Numbered from the stretch's first letter, positions 53,232 through 63,253 are shown. The stretch: DNA of 64,000 nt from Pseudomonadota bacterium (GCA_947455195.1 CANGMI010000009.1:186001-250000); one strand, 5' to 3'. Translations and numbers: made by a program. Notes: generated by a model from the letters alone, not told the origin.

Positions 53232-55328
53232 TCAGGCCTTGAGCAGCGCGCCCGCTTCGGGTGTCCAGCGCTCGACATGGGCACGCGCGCGTGCCGGATC
53301 TCGCTCGATCAGATACTCGGCTGCCTTGCAGGCGCGCTCGAGCAGTTCGCCATCGAGCGCCAGATCGGCAAAGCGCAGCAGTGGCACACCACTCTGACGC
53401 ACCCCGAGCAACTCGCCCGGGCCGCGCAGTCGCAGGTCCTCTTCAGCAATGCGAAACCCGTCGGTGTTCTCGTACACGATGCGAAGACGGGCACGCGCCG
53501 TGGGCGACAGCGGCCCCTGATAGAGCAGCACGCAACTGGACACCGCAGCGCCTCGCCCCACCCGCCCGCGCAGCTGGTGAATCTGCGCCAGCCCGAATCG
53601 CTCGGCATGCTCGATCACCATCAGCGACGCGTTGGGCACATCAACGCCGACTTCCACGACGGTTGTTGCGACCAGCACATCGATCTGGCGGGCTGAAAAG
53701 GCGGCCACGAGCGCTGCCTTCTCCTCGGCAGGCAGGCGACCATGCAGCAGCCCGAAGCGCACACCGGGCAGGCTGACAGCCAGTTCTTCGGCGGTTTCGG
53801 TGGCGTTGCGCAGGTCGAGGGTCTCCGATTCCTCGATGAGCGGGCAGACCCAATAGGCCTGCGTACCCGCCTCGGCGGCCGCTCGCAGGCGCTCGATCAC
53901 TTCGCCTCGGCGAGCACTCGACACCACGCGAGTGCTCACCGGCGTTCGACCGGGTGGCAATTCATCGATGACCGACACATCGAGATCGGCGTAGTGGCTC
54001 ATCGCGAGCGTGCGCGGAATGGGCGTTGCACTCATCATCAGCAGGTGCGGCTCGGACGATCCATCGCTCGATCCCTTGTCGCGCAAGGCAAGGCGCTGAC
54101 GCACCCCGAAGCGATGCTGCTCATCGACGATGACAAGACCCAGATGCCGGAACTGAACCTCTCCCTGGAAAAGGGCGTGCGTGCCGACCGCGACCGCACT
54201 CTGCCCGCTGGCGAGCCGCGCCAGGGCTGCAACGCGCTCGCGCTTTTTCTGCGCGCCTGCCACCCATTCGATCTCGATGCCCAATGGCCGCAGCCATTCG
54301 CCGAACTTTCGCACATGCTGCTCGGCCAGAATTTCGGTGGGTGCCATGATGACTGCCTGAAAGCCACTGGCAACCGCACGCAGCGCAGCGAGGGCAGCCA
54401 CGATGGTCTTGCCACTGCCTACATCGCCCTGGAGCAGCCGGTTCATCGGATGCGCCTGCGAAAGCTCGACTTCGATTTCAGCCCACACGCGGGCCTGGGC
54501 CGCGGTGAGTGCAAAAGGCAGGCTCGCCAGCAACCGGTCGGTAAGCCCCCCGCGTGCGCCGAGCGACGGCGCATGGCGGCCGCGGCGCGCCAGCTTGTGC
54601 CGTCGCATCGAGATCTGCTGAGCAAGCAGTTCATCGAACTTGATGCGCTGCCAGGCCGGATGGGTGCGCTCGGCGAGGGCCGCCTGGTCGCTACCCGGTG
54701 GCGGTGCATGCAGCAACCGTACCGCAGCGTCGAACGACGGAAAGGCCAGCCTCTCGAGCCATCGAGACGGCAGCGTGTCCTCGAAAGCGCCCTGGGCAAG
54801 CGCGTTGCGTGCCAGGCGCCGCAAGACCGACTGCCCGACCCCCGCCACCGTCGGATAGACCGGTGTGAGCGCCGTGGCGAGGGGCTCCTCACCGCGCAGC
54901 ACGCGAACCCGCGGATGAAACATCTCGATGCCGTACAGGCCCGAGCGCAGTTCACCGAAGGCCCGCACGCGTGCCCCGGCCACGAGCGAGCGCTGCAGGC
55001 TCGGGTAGAAGGTGAAGAAGCGCAAGTCGACCTCGTGCCCATCGGCCGCCAGACGCACCACGAGTTGCCGCCGAGGCCGTGATCGGACCTCGCATGAGAC
55101 AACCGTCGCCTCGATGAGCACCGGGCCGCTCGCGTGCACCTCGCCCAGCGCAGTCAGTCGGGTCTCGTCCTCATAGCGCAAGGGAAGATGCAGCAAGGCA
55201 TCGCCGGGCGCGTGAATGCCGAGCCTCGCCAGCAAGCCGGCCATGGCGGGCGGCAACGCCCCGGAGGCTGACGCGAGGCCTGCACCTGTCTCGGGCGGGC
55301 GGGCAGCGACCTGGCGCCATTCAGGCAT
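53232..55328 (-). CDS. recG: ATP-dependent DNA helicase RecG
   Basis: This 698-residue superfamily 2 helicase reverses stalled replication forks. The N-terminal wedge domain with its OB fold spans about residues 30-160. The helicase motifs follow in order: GDVGSGKT at 301-308 (I), DEQHRFG near 403 (II), MSATPIPRTLA near 432 (III), a VEVGVDVPNA segment near 565 and QLRGRVGRG near 590 (VI). Length is typical. The start at 55328 leaves a short leader before the conserved GLLARLGI. It is the first gene of the minus-strand run recG-ubiA-SDR-ubiD and is divergent from the next gene by 62 bases. Confidence 0.97.
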   Translation of the reverse strand: MPEWRQVAARPPETGAGLASASGALPPAMAGLLARLGIHAPGDALLHLPLRYEDETRLTALGEVHASGPVLIEATVVSCEVRSRPRRQLVVRLAADGHEVDLRFFTFYPSLQRSLVAGARVRAFGELRSGLYGIEMFHPRVRVLRGEEPLATALTPVYPTVAGVGQSVLRRLARNALAQGAFEDTLPSRWLERLAFPSFDAAVRLLHAPPPGSDQAALAERTHPAWQRIKFDELLAQQISMRRHKLARRGRHAPSLGARGGLTDRLLASLPFALTAAQARVWAEIEVELSQAHPMNRLLQGDVGSGKTIVAALAALRAVASGFQAVIMAPTEILAEQHVRKFGEWLRPLGIEIEWVAGAQKKRERVAALARLASGQSAVAVGTHALFQGEVQFRHLGLVIVDEQHRFGVRQRLALRDKGSSDGSSEPHLLMMSATPIPRTLAMSHYADLDVSVIDELPPGRTPVSTRVVSSARRGEVIERLRAAAEAGTQAYWVCPLIEESETLDLRNATETAEELAVSLPGVRFGLLHGRLPAEEKAALVAAFSARQIDVLVATTVVEVGVDVPNASLMVIEHAERFGLAQIHQLRGRVGRGAAVSSCVLLYQGPLSPTARARLRIVYENTDGFRIAEEDLRLRGPGELLGVRQSGVPLLRFADLALDGELLERACKAAEYLIERDPARARAHVERWTPEAGALLKA

Positions 55329-55390
55329 GATGCCCCGGCCGAGCGCACCCGCCGGCTTCGCTCAGCACTGCAGATCGATTCTCGAACCCC

Positions 55391-57451
55391 ATGCCCTTTG
55401 CTCTCACGATTCTCATCAGCGCCTGCCTGCTCTTCCAGGTTCAGCCCCTCATTGCGCGGGCCATCCTGCCATGGTTTGGCGGTTCGGCGGCAGTATGGAC
55501 TGCCTGCATGCTGTTCTTCCAGGTGTTCCTCGTGGGCGGCTATCTGTACGCCTGGTGGCTTGCGCGTCTGGCGCCCCGCCAGCAGGCCACCATCCATATC
55601 ACGCTGCTGGCAGCAAGCCTCCTCGCGCTGCCGGTGCTGCCTGGCGAATCGTGGAAGCCGCTGACGCCCGAGAACCCGACCGGGCACATCCTGCTGCTGC
55701 TGGCGGCAACCGCAGGACTGCCCTATCTGCTCCTCACCACGACCAACCCGCTGGTGCAGAGCTGGTTTGCCCGCGCCCGGCCGGGTGCGTCGCCCTACCG
55801 GCTTTTTGCGCTGTCGAACCTCGGTTCACTGGCCGGGCTGATCCTGTACCCGGTGGCCATCGAACCCTGGCTGCCCGTGCGCTGGCAGAGCGCTGGCTGG
55901 TCGGCCGCGTACGCCCTCTACACGCTGCTCGCGATGCGCCTGGCCTACCTGGCGCGCACGCTTCCGGCCACCACCGCATCACACGGAGCGTTGAGGACAT
56001 CTGCCGCAGGGCACCTCGCCACGACCCTGACATGGCTTGCCCTGCCCGCCTGCGCATCGGTGCTGCTCCTTGCGTTCACGACCCACATCACCCAGAACAT
56101 CGCACCGATACCGTTCCTGTGGATCGTGCCGCTCACGCTCTACCTCACGAGCTTCATCCTGTGCTTCGATCACCCGCGCTGGTACGACCGACGACTCTGG
56201 CTGCCACTCCTCGCAGTCGAGTTCGGCGCCATCTGCCTCACCCTGCTGCCGGCCCAGGCGCATCCGGGCATCGAAGTGCTCCTCCCCCTGTACGCAACCA
56301 GCCTCTTCGCCGCCTGCATGGTCTGCCATGGCGAGCTGGCCCGGCTGAAACCGCACCCCGGCGACCTCACCCGCTATTACCTGATGATCGCGATCGGCGG
56401 GGCGATCGGGGGAATGCTGGTGGGCATCCTCGCGCCCACCCTCTTCAACGATCTCCTTGAACTGCCGATCGGCATGGTGATCACGGTCATCGTCGTCGCT
56501 GGCGCACTGCGGCTGGACCCGTCATTGCCCGCGTGCGAGCAGGCCGGACATGTCGGGCTCATCGCGCCGGGCCTGCGCAGGGCGCTCTGCGCTGCCTGCC
56601 TCCTCTACGCCTGTGGCCTCGGCAGTGCCCTCTGGCTCGTCGGGTCCGACCGAACCCGGGATACGATCGCCGCCATGCGCAACTTCTACGGGGCGCTGCG
56701 GGTCGATGAAGAGGGCACCAGCGAGATGCGGGCACGCCGCCTGACGCACGGCACGATCACGCACGGAAAGCAGTTCCTCGACCCGGCTCGATCGCGCTGG
56801 CCCACCACCTACTACGCCGCCGATTCGGGCATCGGGCGAGCCATCACGGCCCAGCGCATCCGACGGCCCACGATCAGCCTGGGCATGGTCGGCCTGGGCG
56901 CCGGCACGCTGGCCACGTATGGCCTGACCGGTGACCATATCCGGGTCTACGAGATCAATCCGCTGGTACGCGATGTAGCGACCCGCGACTTCAGCTATCT
57001 CGAGGAAAGCGCCGCGCAGATTTCATTCGTCCCGGGTGATGCACGCCTGTCGATGGAGCGCGAACCGGCGCAGCGCTTCGACGTGCTGGCCGTCGACGCC
57101 TTTTCGAGTGATTCGATCCCGGTTCACCTGCTCACGGCCGAAGCCTTTGCCACCTGGTTTCGACATCTGGCCCCCGAGGGCATCCTGGCGGTGCACATCT
57201 CCAATCGATACCTCGACCTGGAACCGGTGCTGGCCGCCGCCGCGGCGCATGCCGGTGTGACGGGCCGCGTCATCGAAAGTGATGGCGACAATGCGCGGGC
57301 GGTCTACGGCTCGACCTGGGTGCTCCTCGCGAGGACGCCGAGCGTACTGGATTCGGCCGCCCTGGCCGGTGCCTCCCGGCCGCTCGAGCCCCGGCGCACA
57401 GTCAGGCTCTGGACCGATGACTACAGCGATCTCGTATCGCTGCTGAAATGA
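55391..57451 (+). CDS. Membrane-anchored spermidine-synthase-like (PABS) protein
   Basis: This 686-residue protein has an N-terminal membrane region with about ten to eleven hydrophobic segments (residues 1-440; WFGGSAAVWTACMLFFQ and LFALSNLGSLAGL are typical of the fused family). The C-terminal aminopropyltransferase-fold domain has the SAM-type GLGAGTLATYG near 499 and DAFSSDSIPVHLLT near 572. The family is annotated as fused MFS/spermidine synthase, but polyamine synthesis has generally not been shown for such fusions. No putrescine or SAM-decarboxylase genes are nearby. The hydrophobic N-terminus may also serve as signal anchor. Confidence 0.86.
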   Translation: MPFALTILISACLLFQVQPLIARAILPWFGGSAAVWTACMLFFQVFLVGGYLYAWWLARLAPRQQATIHITLLAASLLALPVLPGESWKPLTPENPTGHILLLLAATAGLPYLLLTTTNPLVQSWFARARPGASPYRLFALSNLGSLAGLILYPVAIEPWLPVRWQSAGWSAAYALYTLLAMRLAYLARTLPATTASHGALRTSAAGHLATTLTWLALPACASVLLLAFTTHITQNIAPIPFLWIVPLTLYLTSFILCFDHPRWYDRRLWLPLLAVEFGAICLTLLPAQAHPGIEVLLPLYATSLFAACMVCHGELARLKPHPGDLTRYYLMIAIGGAIGGMLVGILAPTLFNDLLELPIGMVITVIVVAGALRLDPSLPACEQAGHVGLIAPGLRRALCAACLLYACGLGSALWLVGSDRTRDTIAAMRNFYGALRVDEEGTSEMRARRLTHGTITHGKQFLDPARSRWPTTYYAADSGIGRAITAQRIRRPTISLGMVGLGAGTLATYGLTGDHIRVYEINPLVRDVATRDFSYLEESAAQISFVPGDARLSMEREPAQRFDVLAVDAFSSDSIPVHLLTAEAFATWFRHLAPEGILAVHISNRYLDLEPVLAAAAAHAGVTGRVIESDGDNARAVYGSTWVLLARTPSVLDSAALAGASRPLEPRRTVRLWTDDYSDLVSLLK

Positions 57452-57474
57452 CGCAGGCCGGATGCCGCTGAGCC

Positions 57475-58533
57475 TCAGGCCACCGCAACTGCGCGGTGGC
57501 CCGCAGACACGGCCTCGAGGGCAGGCATGACCTCCTGGCGGAACAGTTGCAGCGAGCGCATCTCGTTGGCATGCCCCAGTGAACCGAAGGCAACCTGAAG
57601 CACCAGGTAGTCAAAGCCGACACGCTCGGCCTGGGCGACGAGTTCACGCCGCACCGTGTCGGCACTGCCGACCACCAGCGTGCCGGCCCGACGCGCATCG
57701 TCATAATCGGCCGACACGGCAATCGGCGGGAAGTCGCCCCGACGCACCCACAGCCACGCCAGTGCATCAAACCACTGGCGAAACGCCGGACGCGCCAGAC
57801 GCTCGGCCGCCTCATCGGTCTCGCCGATGAACATGACGCGCATCGCCCCGACAATCGGCTCCTTCACCGGGGAACTCAGCCGTTTCGGATCGTCCGCGTA
57901 ACGCTTCCAGGCCGCCCGGTAGTTGGCCAGGGTCAGTGCCACCCGGTCAGCCGGCCCGAGGGCCACACCGTTCATCCCATGACGAGCGGGCCGTTCATGA
58001 CCTTCGGCCGAACGCAGCCCGTACCAGAGCGGGGGATACGGTTTCTGCAACGGCCGGAAAGGCAGCGGCACGTCATCGAACCGGTAGTACTTGCCGTGAT
58101 GGTCAAGCACATCGTTCTGCAAGCCCTTCAGCAGGACCTCGAGACCCTCGACGAACATCTCCTCGGATTGCTCGAAAGGAACATCCATCGCCTTGAACTC
58201 GTGCGGCGAGATGCCACGGCCGACACCGATATCGAGTCGGCCGTGCGTGATGTGATCGAGCACGCAGAGTTCCTCGATGAGCCGCAAGGGGTTGTAGAGC
58301 GGTAGCAGGAAGAGGAGCGCACCGAGACGAATGCGCGTTGTCTCACGCGCCGCGGCCGCAAGCCATACGGTCGGCGATGGCGTGGCAGCGAGCGGTGTCG
58401 CATGATGCTCGGTGACGTGATAGCCGTAGAACCCCATCGCCTCGGCAGCGCGCAGCAAGGCAAGCCGCTCGTCGAAGGTCTTTGCCAGCGGCTCATCACG
58501 CCGATCGACGTAATCGAAGATGCCGAATTTCAT
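57475..58533 (-). CDS. LLM-class flavin-dependent oxidoreductase (luciferase-like monooxygenase)
   Basis: This 352-residue TIM-barrel FMNH2- or F420-type monooxygenase has YHVTEHHATPL near 38-48, RIRLGALLFLLPLYNPLRLIEE near 72-92 and GRLDIGVGRG near 102-111, the hallmarks of the bacterial-luciferase superfamily. Beyond the family no substrate is suggested. It lies downstream of livK on the same strand (48 bases after), so it may be co-transcribed with the receptor gene of the Liv transporter. It is convergent with the PABS gene. Confidence 0.9.
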   Translation of the reverse strand: MKFGIFDYVDRRDEPLAKTFDERLALLRAAEAMGFYGYHVTEHHATPLAATPSPTVWLAAAARETTRIRLGALLFLLPLYNPLRLIEELCVLDHITHGRLDIGVGRGISPHEFKAMDVPFEQSEEMFVEGLEVLLKGLQNDVLDHHGKYYRFDDVPLPFRPLQKPYPPLWYGLRSAEGHERPARHGMNGVALGPADRVALTLANYRAAWKRYADDPKRLSSPVKEPIVGAMRVMFIGETDEAAERLARPAFRQWFDALAWLWVRRGDFPPIAVSADYDDARRAGTLVVGSADTVRRELVAQAERVGFDYLVLQVAFGSLGHANEMRSLQLFRQEVMPALEAVSAGHRAVAVA

Positions 58534-58581
58534 GCGCCCACCCTGCCCGTTGTATCCATGCCGTGCCCCGCCATCGACCGA

Positions 58582-59760
58582 TCAGGGAAATGCCTCGTAA
58601 GGATCGCGCACCTGCGGGATGCGTTCGCCACAGGCATTCTCGAGCGTGCCATCACGACCCTTGCGTACCGTGAGCACGAGGAAATCGGCCACCATGCCCT
58701 GGTGCTCGTCAAAGCTCGTCATGCCCATCGGCCCCTTGGTCTGCACCTTGCGCAGTGCGGCGACGAATGCATCACGATCCTCGGCGCGTCCCTTCACGTC
58801 CTTGAGCGCCTGAATGACCATCCTGGCTGCCATGTAGCCCATGTAGGAATAGGAACCGGGCAAGGCCTTGACGCGCGACTTGAACGCATCGATGAACTGC
58901 CGGTTCTCGGGGGTATCGAGCGTGCCGCAGTAGGTATAGGCACTCAGGACGCCCTCAGACTCTGGCGGCATGTCGCCCAGCAATTCCTCGCTGGTGAATG
59001 AGGCAATGCCAAAGAAGGGCATTCTCTTCGCAAGCCCGTATTCGGCGTACTGGCGCGTGATGCGCGGCGCATCGGCACCCCACATCGCACCCATCACGCC
59101 ATCGGCCTTGGTGGGGTCCATCTTCGTGAGGTAAGGCGCATAGTCGGGCGTTCCGACGTTCGGGAACATGGCATCGATCACGTTCTCGGCGCCGAAGACC
59201 TTCTTCACCGCCTCGACCGACTCACGTCCGGGCGGTGCATTCCAGCCGATGTAGTACACCTTCTTCCAGCCGAGTTTCTTCGCCGCCTGGGCCGCGGCCG
59301 TCGCGTACTGATACGACGAGGGCACAAAGCGGAAGATGTACGGACTCTTCTGCGCACGGGTCAGGCTCGCCAGTGCCACGGTACTCACCCACGGCACCTT
59401 CTGTTCGGCCACGTAAGGGGCGATGGCGGCACCCACCGAACTCACCAGTTCGGACACGAGCAGATGAACCTTCTCCCGTTCAACGAGGGCCTTCACCTTG
59501 GTGAGACCGGTGTCGGGCCGACCGGCGCTGTCCTCATAGACGAGTTCGACCTTGCGGCCGGCGATGGTGAAGTTCTCCTCCTCGAAGGCGAGCTTGATCG
59601 CCTCGCGCTCGGGCAAGCCCTGCGCCGCAATCGGGCCGGTAATGGGGAACATGACGCCGATGCGGATCGGCGACTGCGCCTCGACGGTTGTGGTGGCAAG
59701 GCCAGCGGCGAGCATCACCGCAGCCGCAAGCCACCCACCAGTTCGGAATGAACGTTGCAT
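58582..59760 (-). CDS. livK: Branched-chain amino acid type ABC transporter receptor LivK
   Basis: This 392-residue periplasmic-binding-protein type 1 receptor has a signal peptide of about 28 residues ending VEAQSP. The domain begins IRIGVMFPITGPIAAQG. The ligand-domain features VSSVGAAIAPYVAEQKVPWVST and a following SSYQYATAAAQAA match the LivJ/LivK (Peripla_BP_6) family. It is divergent from livHMGF with 251 bases between, so one bidirectional control region may serve both. Liv receptors of this group bind amino acids, amides or aromatic acids; the ligand is not known. Confidence 0.92.
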   Translation of the reverse strand: MQRSFRTGGWLAAAVMLAAGLATTTVEAQSPIRIGVMFPITGPIAAQGLPEREAIKLAFEEENFTIAGRKVELVYEDSAGRPDTGLTKVKALVEREKVHLLVSELVSSVGAAIAPYVAEQKVPWVSTVALASLTRAQKSPYIFRFVPSSYQYATAAAQAAKKLGWKKVYYIGWNAPPGRESVEAVKKVFGAENVIDAMFPNVGTPDYAPYLTKMDPTKADGVMGAMWGADAPRITRQYAEYGLAKRMPFFGIASFTSEELLGDMPPESEGVLSAYTYCGTLDTPENRQFIDAFKSRVKALPGSYSYMGYMAARMVIQALKDVKGRAEDRDAFVAALRKVQTKGPMGMTSFDEHQGMVADFLVLTVRKGRDGTLENACGERIPQVRDPYEAFP

Positions 59761-59879
59761 GTTGTCTCCTCGTTCGGCACGGTCGATACGACCTCGCCCT
59801 CAGCGCCATCGATGTGACGTCTGCGCGCAGATTACAGCATCAAAAGCACGCGTCGCAATTCACCCGAGGCGCGATCACG

Positions 59880-59898
59880 ATGCACCGCAATCGTGCAT
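59880..59898. promoter_or_regulatory. Short inverted repeat in the livK-livH control region
   Basis: ATGCAC at 59880-59885 and GTGCAT at 59893-59898 form an inverted repeat with seven bases between, about midway between the divergent livK and livHMGF starts. The size and position suit a dimeric regulator operator, but the six-base arms are short and could be chance. No regulator gene is adjacent. Confidence 0.3.
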
Positions 59899-60011
59899 GC
59901 CCGAGCGGCCACGATCGACCGGTCCCGATTTCGTTGCCGTTGATCGTTGGCCGATGCTACTCTCGTCGCCGCAACGACAATTTCAACGAGACAAGTGCGG
60001 GTCAACGCGCC

Positions 60012-60866
60012 ATGAACTTCTGGGCCATCCAGACGCTGAACGGCATTTCCTTCGGGATGCTGCTCTTCCTGCTTGCCGCCGGGCTGTCGCTCATCTACGG
60101 CCTGATGAGGATTCTCAATCTGACCCACGGCTCGTACTACATGCTGGGTGGCTACATCGGGCTTGCCGCAATGCGCGCAAGCGGCAGTTTCGTCATCGCA
60201 CTGCTTGCCGGCAGCGCCGCCGTAGCAGTCCTCGGCGTGCTGATGGAGCGGTTCTTCCTGCGTCGATTCCACCTGCAGGAACTGCCCCAGACGATGCTCA
60301 CCTTCGGGTTCCTGTTCATCTTCGCCGACCTCGCCCTGTGGCTCTGGGGAGGCAACCCGCAGACGATGGCCAAGCCGCCGATGCTCGCCGGTGCCACGAC
60401 CCTGGGCTCGCTCACCTACCCCACCTATCGCCTCTTCATCATCGCCTCTGGCCTGGCGGTTGCCCTGATGCTGTGGCTGTTTCAGGAACGCACACGCGTT
60501 GGCGCGATGCTGCGGGCCGGGGTCGACGACGAGGAGATCGCGCGGGCACTGGGCATCAACGTGTCGTTGCTCTTCTCGCTCGTCTTCGCGATGGGGGCGT
60601 TTCTCGCTGCGCTGGGCGGCGTGCTGGCTGGGCCGATCATGGGCGTCTATCCGGGTGCCGATTTCGAGGTGCTGCTTCTGGCCTTCGTGGTGGTCATCAT
60701 CGGTGGCCTGGGCAGCCTGAAGGGGGCACTCATCGGCGGGCTCCTGGTAGGCCTCCTCGACAACTTCGGCAAGGTGTTCTTTCCGGAATTTGCCCTGTTC
60801 ACCATCTTCCTGCCGATGGCACTGATTCTGGCCGTGCGGCCGACTGGCCTCTTCGGGCGGGAGTAG
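60012..60866 (+). CDS. livH: Branched-chain amino acid type ABC transporter permease LivH
   Basis: This 284-residue permease opens with WAIQTLNGISFGMLLFLLAAGLSLIYG and contains RILNLTHGSYYMLGGYIG near 33-50 (the first segments of LivH). The loop DDEEIARALGIN near 174 contacts the ATPases. Eight membrane segments are expected. It ends in the typical VRPTGLFGR. It is the first gene of livHMGF; the next gene follows four bases later. The start at 60012 is the only ATG before the conserved opening. Confidence 0.94.
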   Translation: MNFWAIQTLNGISFGMLLFLLAAGLSLIYGLMRILNLTHGSYYMLGGYIGLAAMRASGSFVIALLAGSAAVAVLGVLMERFFLRRFHLQELPQTMLTFGFLFIFADLALWLWGGNPQTMAKPPMLAGATTLGSLTYPTYRLFIIASGLAVALMLWLFQERTRVGAMLRAGVDDEEIARALGINVSLLFSLVFAMGAFLAALGGVLAGPIMGVYPGADFEVLLLAFVVVIIGGLGSLKGALIGGLLVGLLDNFGKVFFPEFALFTIFLPMALILAVRPTGLFGRE

Positions 60867-60870
60867 CGGC

Positions 60871-61824
60871 ATGATGAACGACAACCGCGTGACGATCTTC
60901 GCCAGCATCGCCGGCCTGGCCTTGCTGATCACCCTGCCCGCAATCTTCGGTTCGTACTACCTGGGCCTCGCGACGAAGATGATCATCTTCGGGCTATTCG
61001 CGATGAGCCTCGACCTGCTGATCGGCTACACCGGCCTTGCCTCCCTGGGTCATGCGGCCTATTTCGGCGTTGCTTCATACGCCACCGGACTCCTTGCCCT
61101 GCGACTGGGGTGGAGCGTCTGGTGGGCGTTGCCGGCCGGGGTTCTGGTGGCCGGTCTCACGGCTGCACTCTTCGGACTTCTCGCACTGCGCGCACGAGGC
61201 AGCTACTTCCTCATGATCACCCTGGCCCTGTCGCAGGTGCTCTGGGGCATCGCCTTTGGCTGGCGCAGCCTGACCGGTGGCGATGATGGTCTGCCCGAAG
61301 TGCCACGCCCCGATCTGGGCCTGCCATGGTCGCTCGCCGACAACACGCCGTTCTACTACTTCACGCTGGTGATCGCGGCAATCGCCACGCTGCTGCTCCT
61401 GCGCGTGGTGAGTTCGCCGTTCGGCCAGTCGCTGCGCGGCATCCGGGAGAGCGAGACGCGGATGCTGGCGCTGGGTTATGACACCTGGCGCTACAAGTTC
61501 ATCGCTTTCATCCTGGCGGGGCTCTTCGCCGGACTGGCCGGGGTGCTGTACGTCTACTACAACCGGTTCGTGAGCCCCGACTACATCCACGTGGCCCGAT
61601 CGGCCGAAGTGCTTCTGATGGTGATCCTGGGCGGTGCCGGGAGCCTCTTCGGACCCGCCCTGGGCGCAGCCGTGATCGTGCTGCTCGAAAACATCGTGAG
61701 TGGCTACACCGAGCGATGGCTGATGGTGCTGGGCGTGGTGTACGTCCTCGTGACGCTCTTCGCCCCGGATGGCATCACCGGCGTCGTGCGTCGATTGCGA
61801 CAGCGTCAGGGAGGCCGGGCATGA
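60871..61824 (+). CDS. livM: Branched-chain amino acid type ABC transporter permease LivM
   Basis: This 317-residue permease shows LDLLIGYTGLASLGHAAYFGVASYATGLLA near 48-77, the hallmark of LivM. The ATPase-coupling loop RGIRESETRMLALGYDTWRYK lies near 190-210, and the common ending DGITGVVRR is present. About nine to ten membrane segments are expected. Its stop overlaps the livG start (ATGA). It works with LivH as the translocation pair. Confidence 0.95.
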   Translation: MMNDNRVTIFASIAGLALLITLPAIFGSYYLGLATKMIIFGLFAMSLDLLIGYTGLASLGHAAYFGVASYATGLLALRLGWSVWWALPAGVLVAGLTAALFGLLALRARGSYFLMITLALSQVLWGIAFGWRSLTGGDDGLPEVPRPDLGLPWSLADNTPFYYFTLVIAAIATLLLLRVVSSPFGQSLRGIRESETRMLALGYDTWRYKFIAFILAGLFAGLAGVLYVYYNRFVSPDYIHVARSAEVLLMVILGGAGSLFGPALGAAVIVLLENIVSGYTERWLMVLGVVYVLVTLFAPDGITGVVRRLRQRQGGRA

Positions 61825-62561
61825 GCGCGCTCGTCATCGAGGGCCTTTCACGGAACTTCGGCGGATTGCGTGCGCTGTCCGATGTCTCCTTTTCGATCGA
61901 GGCGGGCGAACGGCGGCTGATCATCGGGCCGAATGGTGCCGGCAAGACCACGCTCTTCAACATGCTCTCGGGCGTCTTCAGGGCATCCTCCGGCCACATC
62001 AGCCTGTTCGGGCGTGACATCACCGGTCTGTCGATGCATGAGCGAGCCCGAATGGGTCTTGCGCGCACGTTCCAGATCACCAACCTCTTTCCGCGCCTGT
62101 CGGTGACCGAGAACCTTCTGATCGCGCTGCAGGCTGCTGCCCCCGGGGCCTTCTCGCTCTCGCGTCGCATGCGCGACCAGACGGCGCTGCACGAACGGGC
62201 CCGCACGCTGCTCGCCGAGTGGAACCTCGACGCGATCGCGCAGCGGCCCGCCCGCGAGATCTCCTACGGCGAGCAGCGGCAAGTCGATCTCATTCTGGCA
62301 ATGGCGGTTCAACCGCGGGTTCTGCTGCTCGACGAACCCATGGCCGGCCTGTCAGCGGCCGAGGTTGTTCGGGTAACCGGCATGATTCGCAGCCTGCCGC
62401 GCGAGATCACCATTCTTCTCATCGAGCACGACATGGATGTCGCCTTCGAACTGGCCGACCGCATCGCCGTCCTGCATCAGGGCTGCCTCATTGCCGAAGG
62501 CGATGGTCCGACGATACGCGCCCACCCGCAGGTGAGCGAGATCTACCTGGGCGTCGAATGA
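61821..62561 (+). CDS. livG: Branched-chain amino acid type ABC transporter ATPase LivG (second copy)
   Basis: This 246-residue ATPase has Walker A GPNGAGKT at 36-43, a signature in LivG form (ISYGEQRQVD near 146) and Walker B LLLDEP near 167-172. The H-loop IEHDMD matches that of the LivG at 143-934. It overlaps livM at its start and livF at its end (ATGA both times), so livM-livG-livF are translationally chained. It is similar to, but clearly distinct from, the LivG at the left end of the window. Confidence 0.95.
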   Translation: MSALVIEGLSRNFGGLRALSDVSFSIEAGERRLIIGPNGAGKTTLFNMLSGVFRASSGHISLFGRDITGLSMHERARMGLARTFQITNLFPRLSVTENLLIALQAAAPGAFSLSRRMRDQTALHERARTLLAEWNLDAIAQRPAREISYGEQRQVDLILAMAVQPRVLLLDEPMAGLSAAEVVRVTGMIRSLPREITILLIEHDMDVAFELADRIAVLHQGCLIAEGDGPTIRAHPQVSEIYLGVE

Positions 62562-63253
62562 CCATGCTGACCATCGATGACGTTCACACCTACTACGGCG
62601 ACAGCTATGTGCTGCAAGGGGTATCGCTCGAACTCGAGCCGGGTACCGTGGTGGCCCTTCTCGGCCGCAACGGCGTCGGCAAGACCACCCTCGTGCGCTC
62701 GATCATGGGGCTCACCCCGGCAGCGAGAGGCCGCATCACGTTCAAGGGCACCGACATCACCCGCATGCCGACCTGGCGCATCGCACGCTCGGGCATCGGT
62801 CTGGTCCCTCAGGGACGGCGTGTCTTTCGCTCGCTCACCGTCCGCGAGCATCTGCAGGTCACGGCGCGCGGCAGCGGCGGCTGGACATTCGATCGAATCG
62901 TCAATCTCTTTCCCAATCTGGGGAATCGCATGCGAAGTCAGGGTGGCAAGCTGAGCGGTGGCGAGCAGCAGATGCTCGCAGCCGCGCGCGCGCTGGTGGG
63001 CAACCCCGATCTCCTGCTCATGGATGAACCGACCGAGGGGCTCGCGCCCCTCATGGTGCGCGACCTCGGCCAGGCGATCGCCTCGCTCAAGGCGGCAGGC
63101 ACCTCGATCCTGCTGGTGGAGCAGCAACTTGCCTTCGCCCTGCGTTATGCCGATCTGGTCTACATCATGAGCAAGGGGCGCATCGTGCACCAGTGCACGC
63201 CCGCCGAACTGGCCGCCGACCCCGAAACGAAATCGCGCTATCTGGGCGTATAG
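62558..63253 (+). CDS. livF: Branched-chain amino acid type ABC transporter ATPase LivF (second copy)
   Basis: This 231-residue ATPase is of normal LivF length. Walker A GRNGVGKT is at 36-43, LSGGEQQML at 132-140, Walker B LLLMDEP is followed by TEGLAP, and a VEQQ switch segment is present. The start at 62558 overlaps the livG stop; MTMLTIDD has a second ATG six bases on. It ends the transporter; the following SDR gene starts 65 bases downstream on the same strand and may belong to the operon. Confidence 0.95.
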   Translation: MTMLTIDDVHTYYGDSYVLQGVSLELEPGTVVALLGRNGVGKTTLVRSIMGLTPAARGRITFKGTDITRMPTWRIARSGIGLVPQGRRVFRSLTVREHLQVTARGSGGWTFDRIVNLFPNLGNRMRSQGGKLSGGEQQMLAAARALVGNPDLLLMDEPTEGLAPLMVRDLGQAIASLKAAGTSILLVEQQLAFALRYADLVYIMSKGRIVHQCTPAELAADPETKSRYLGV

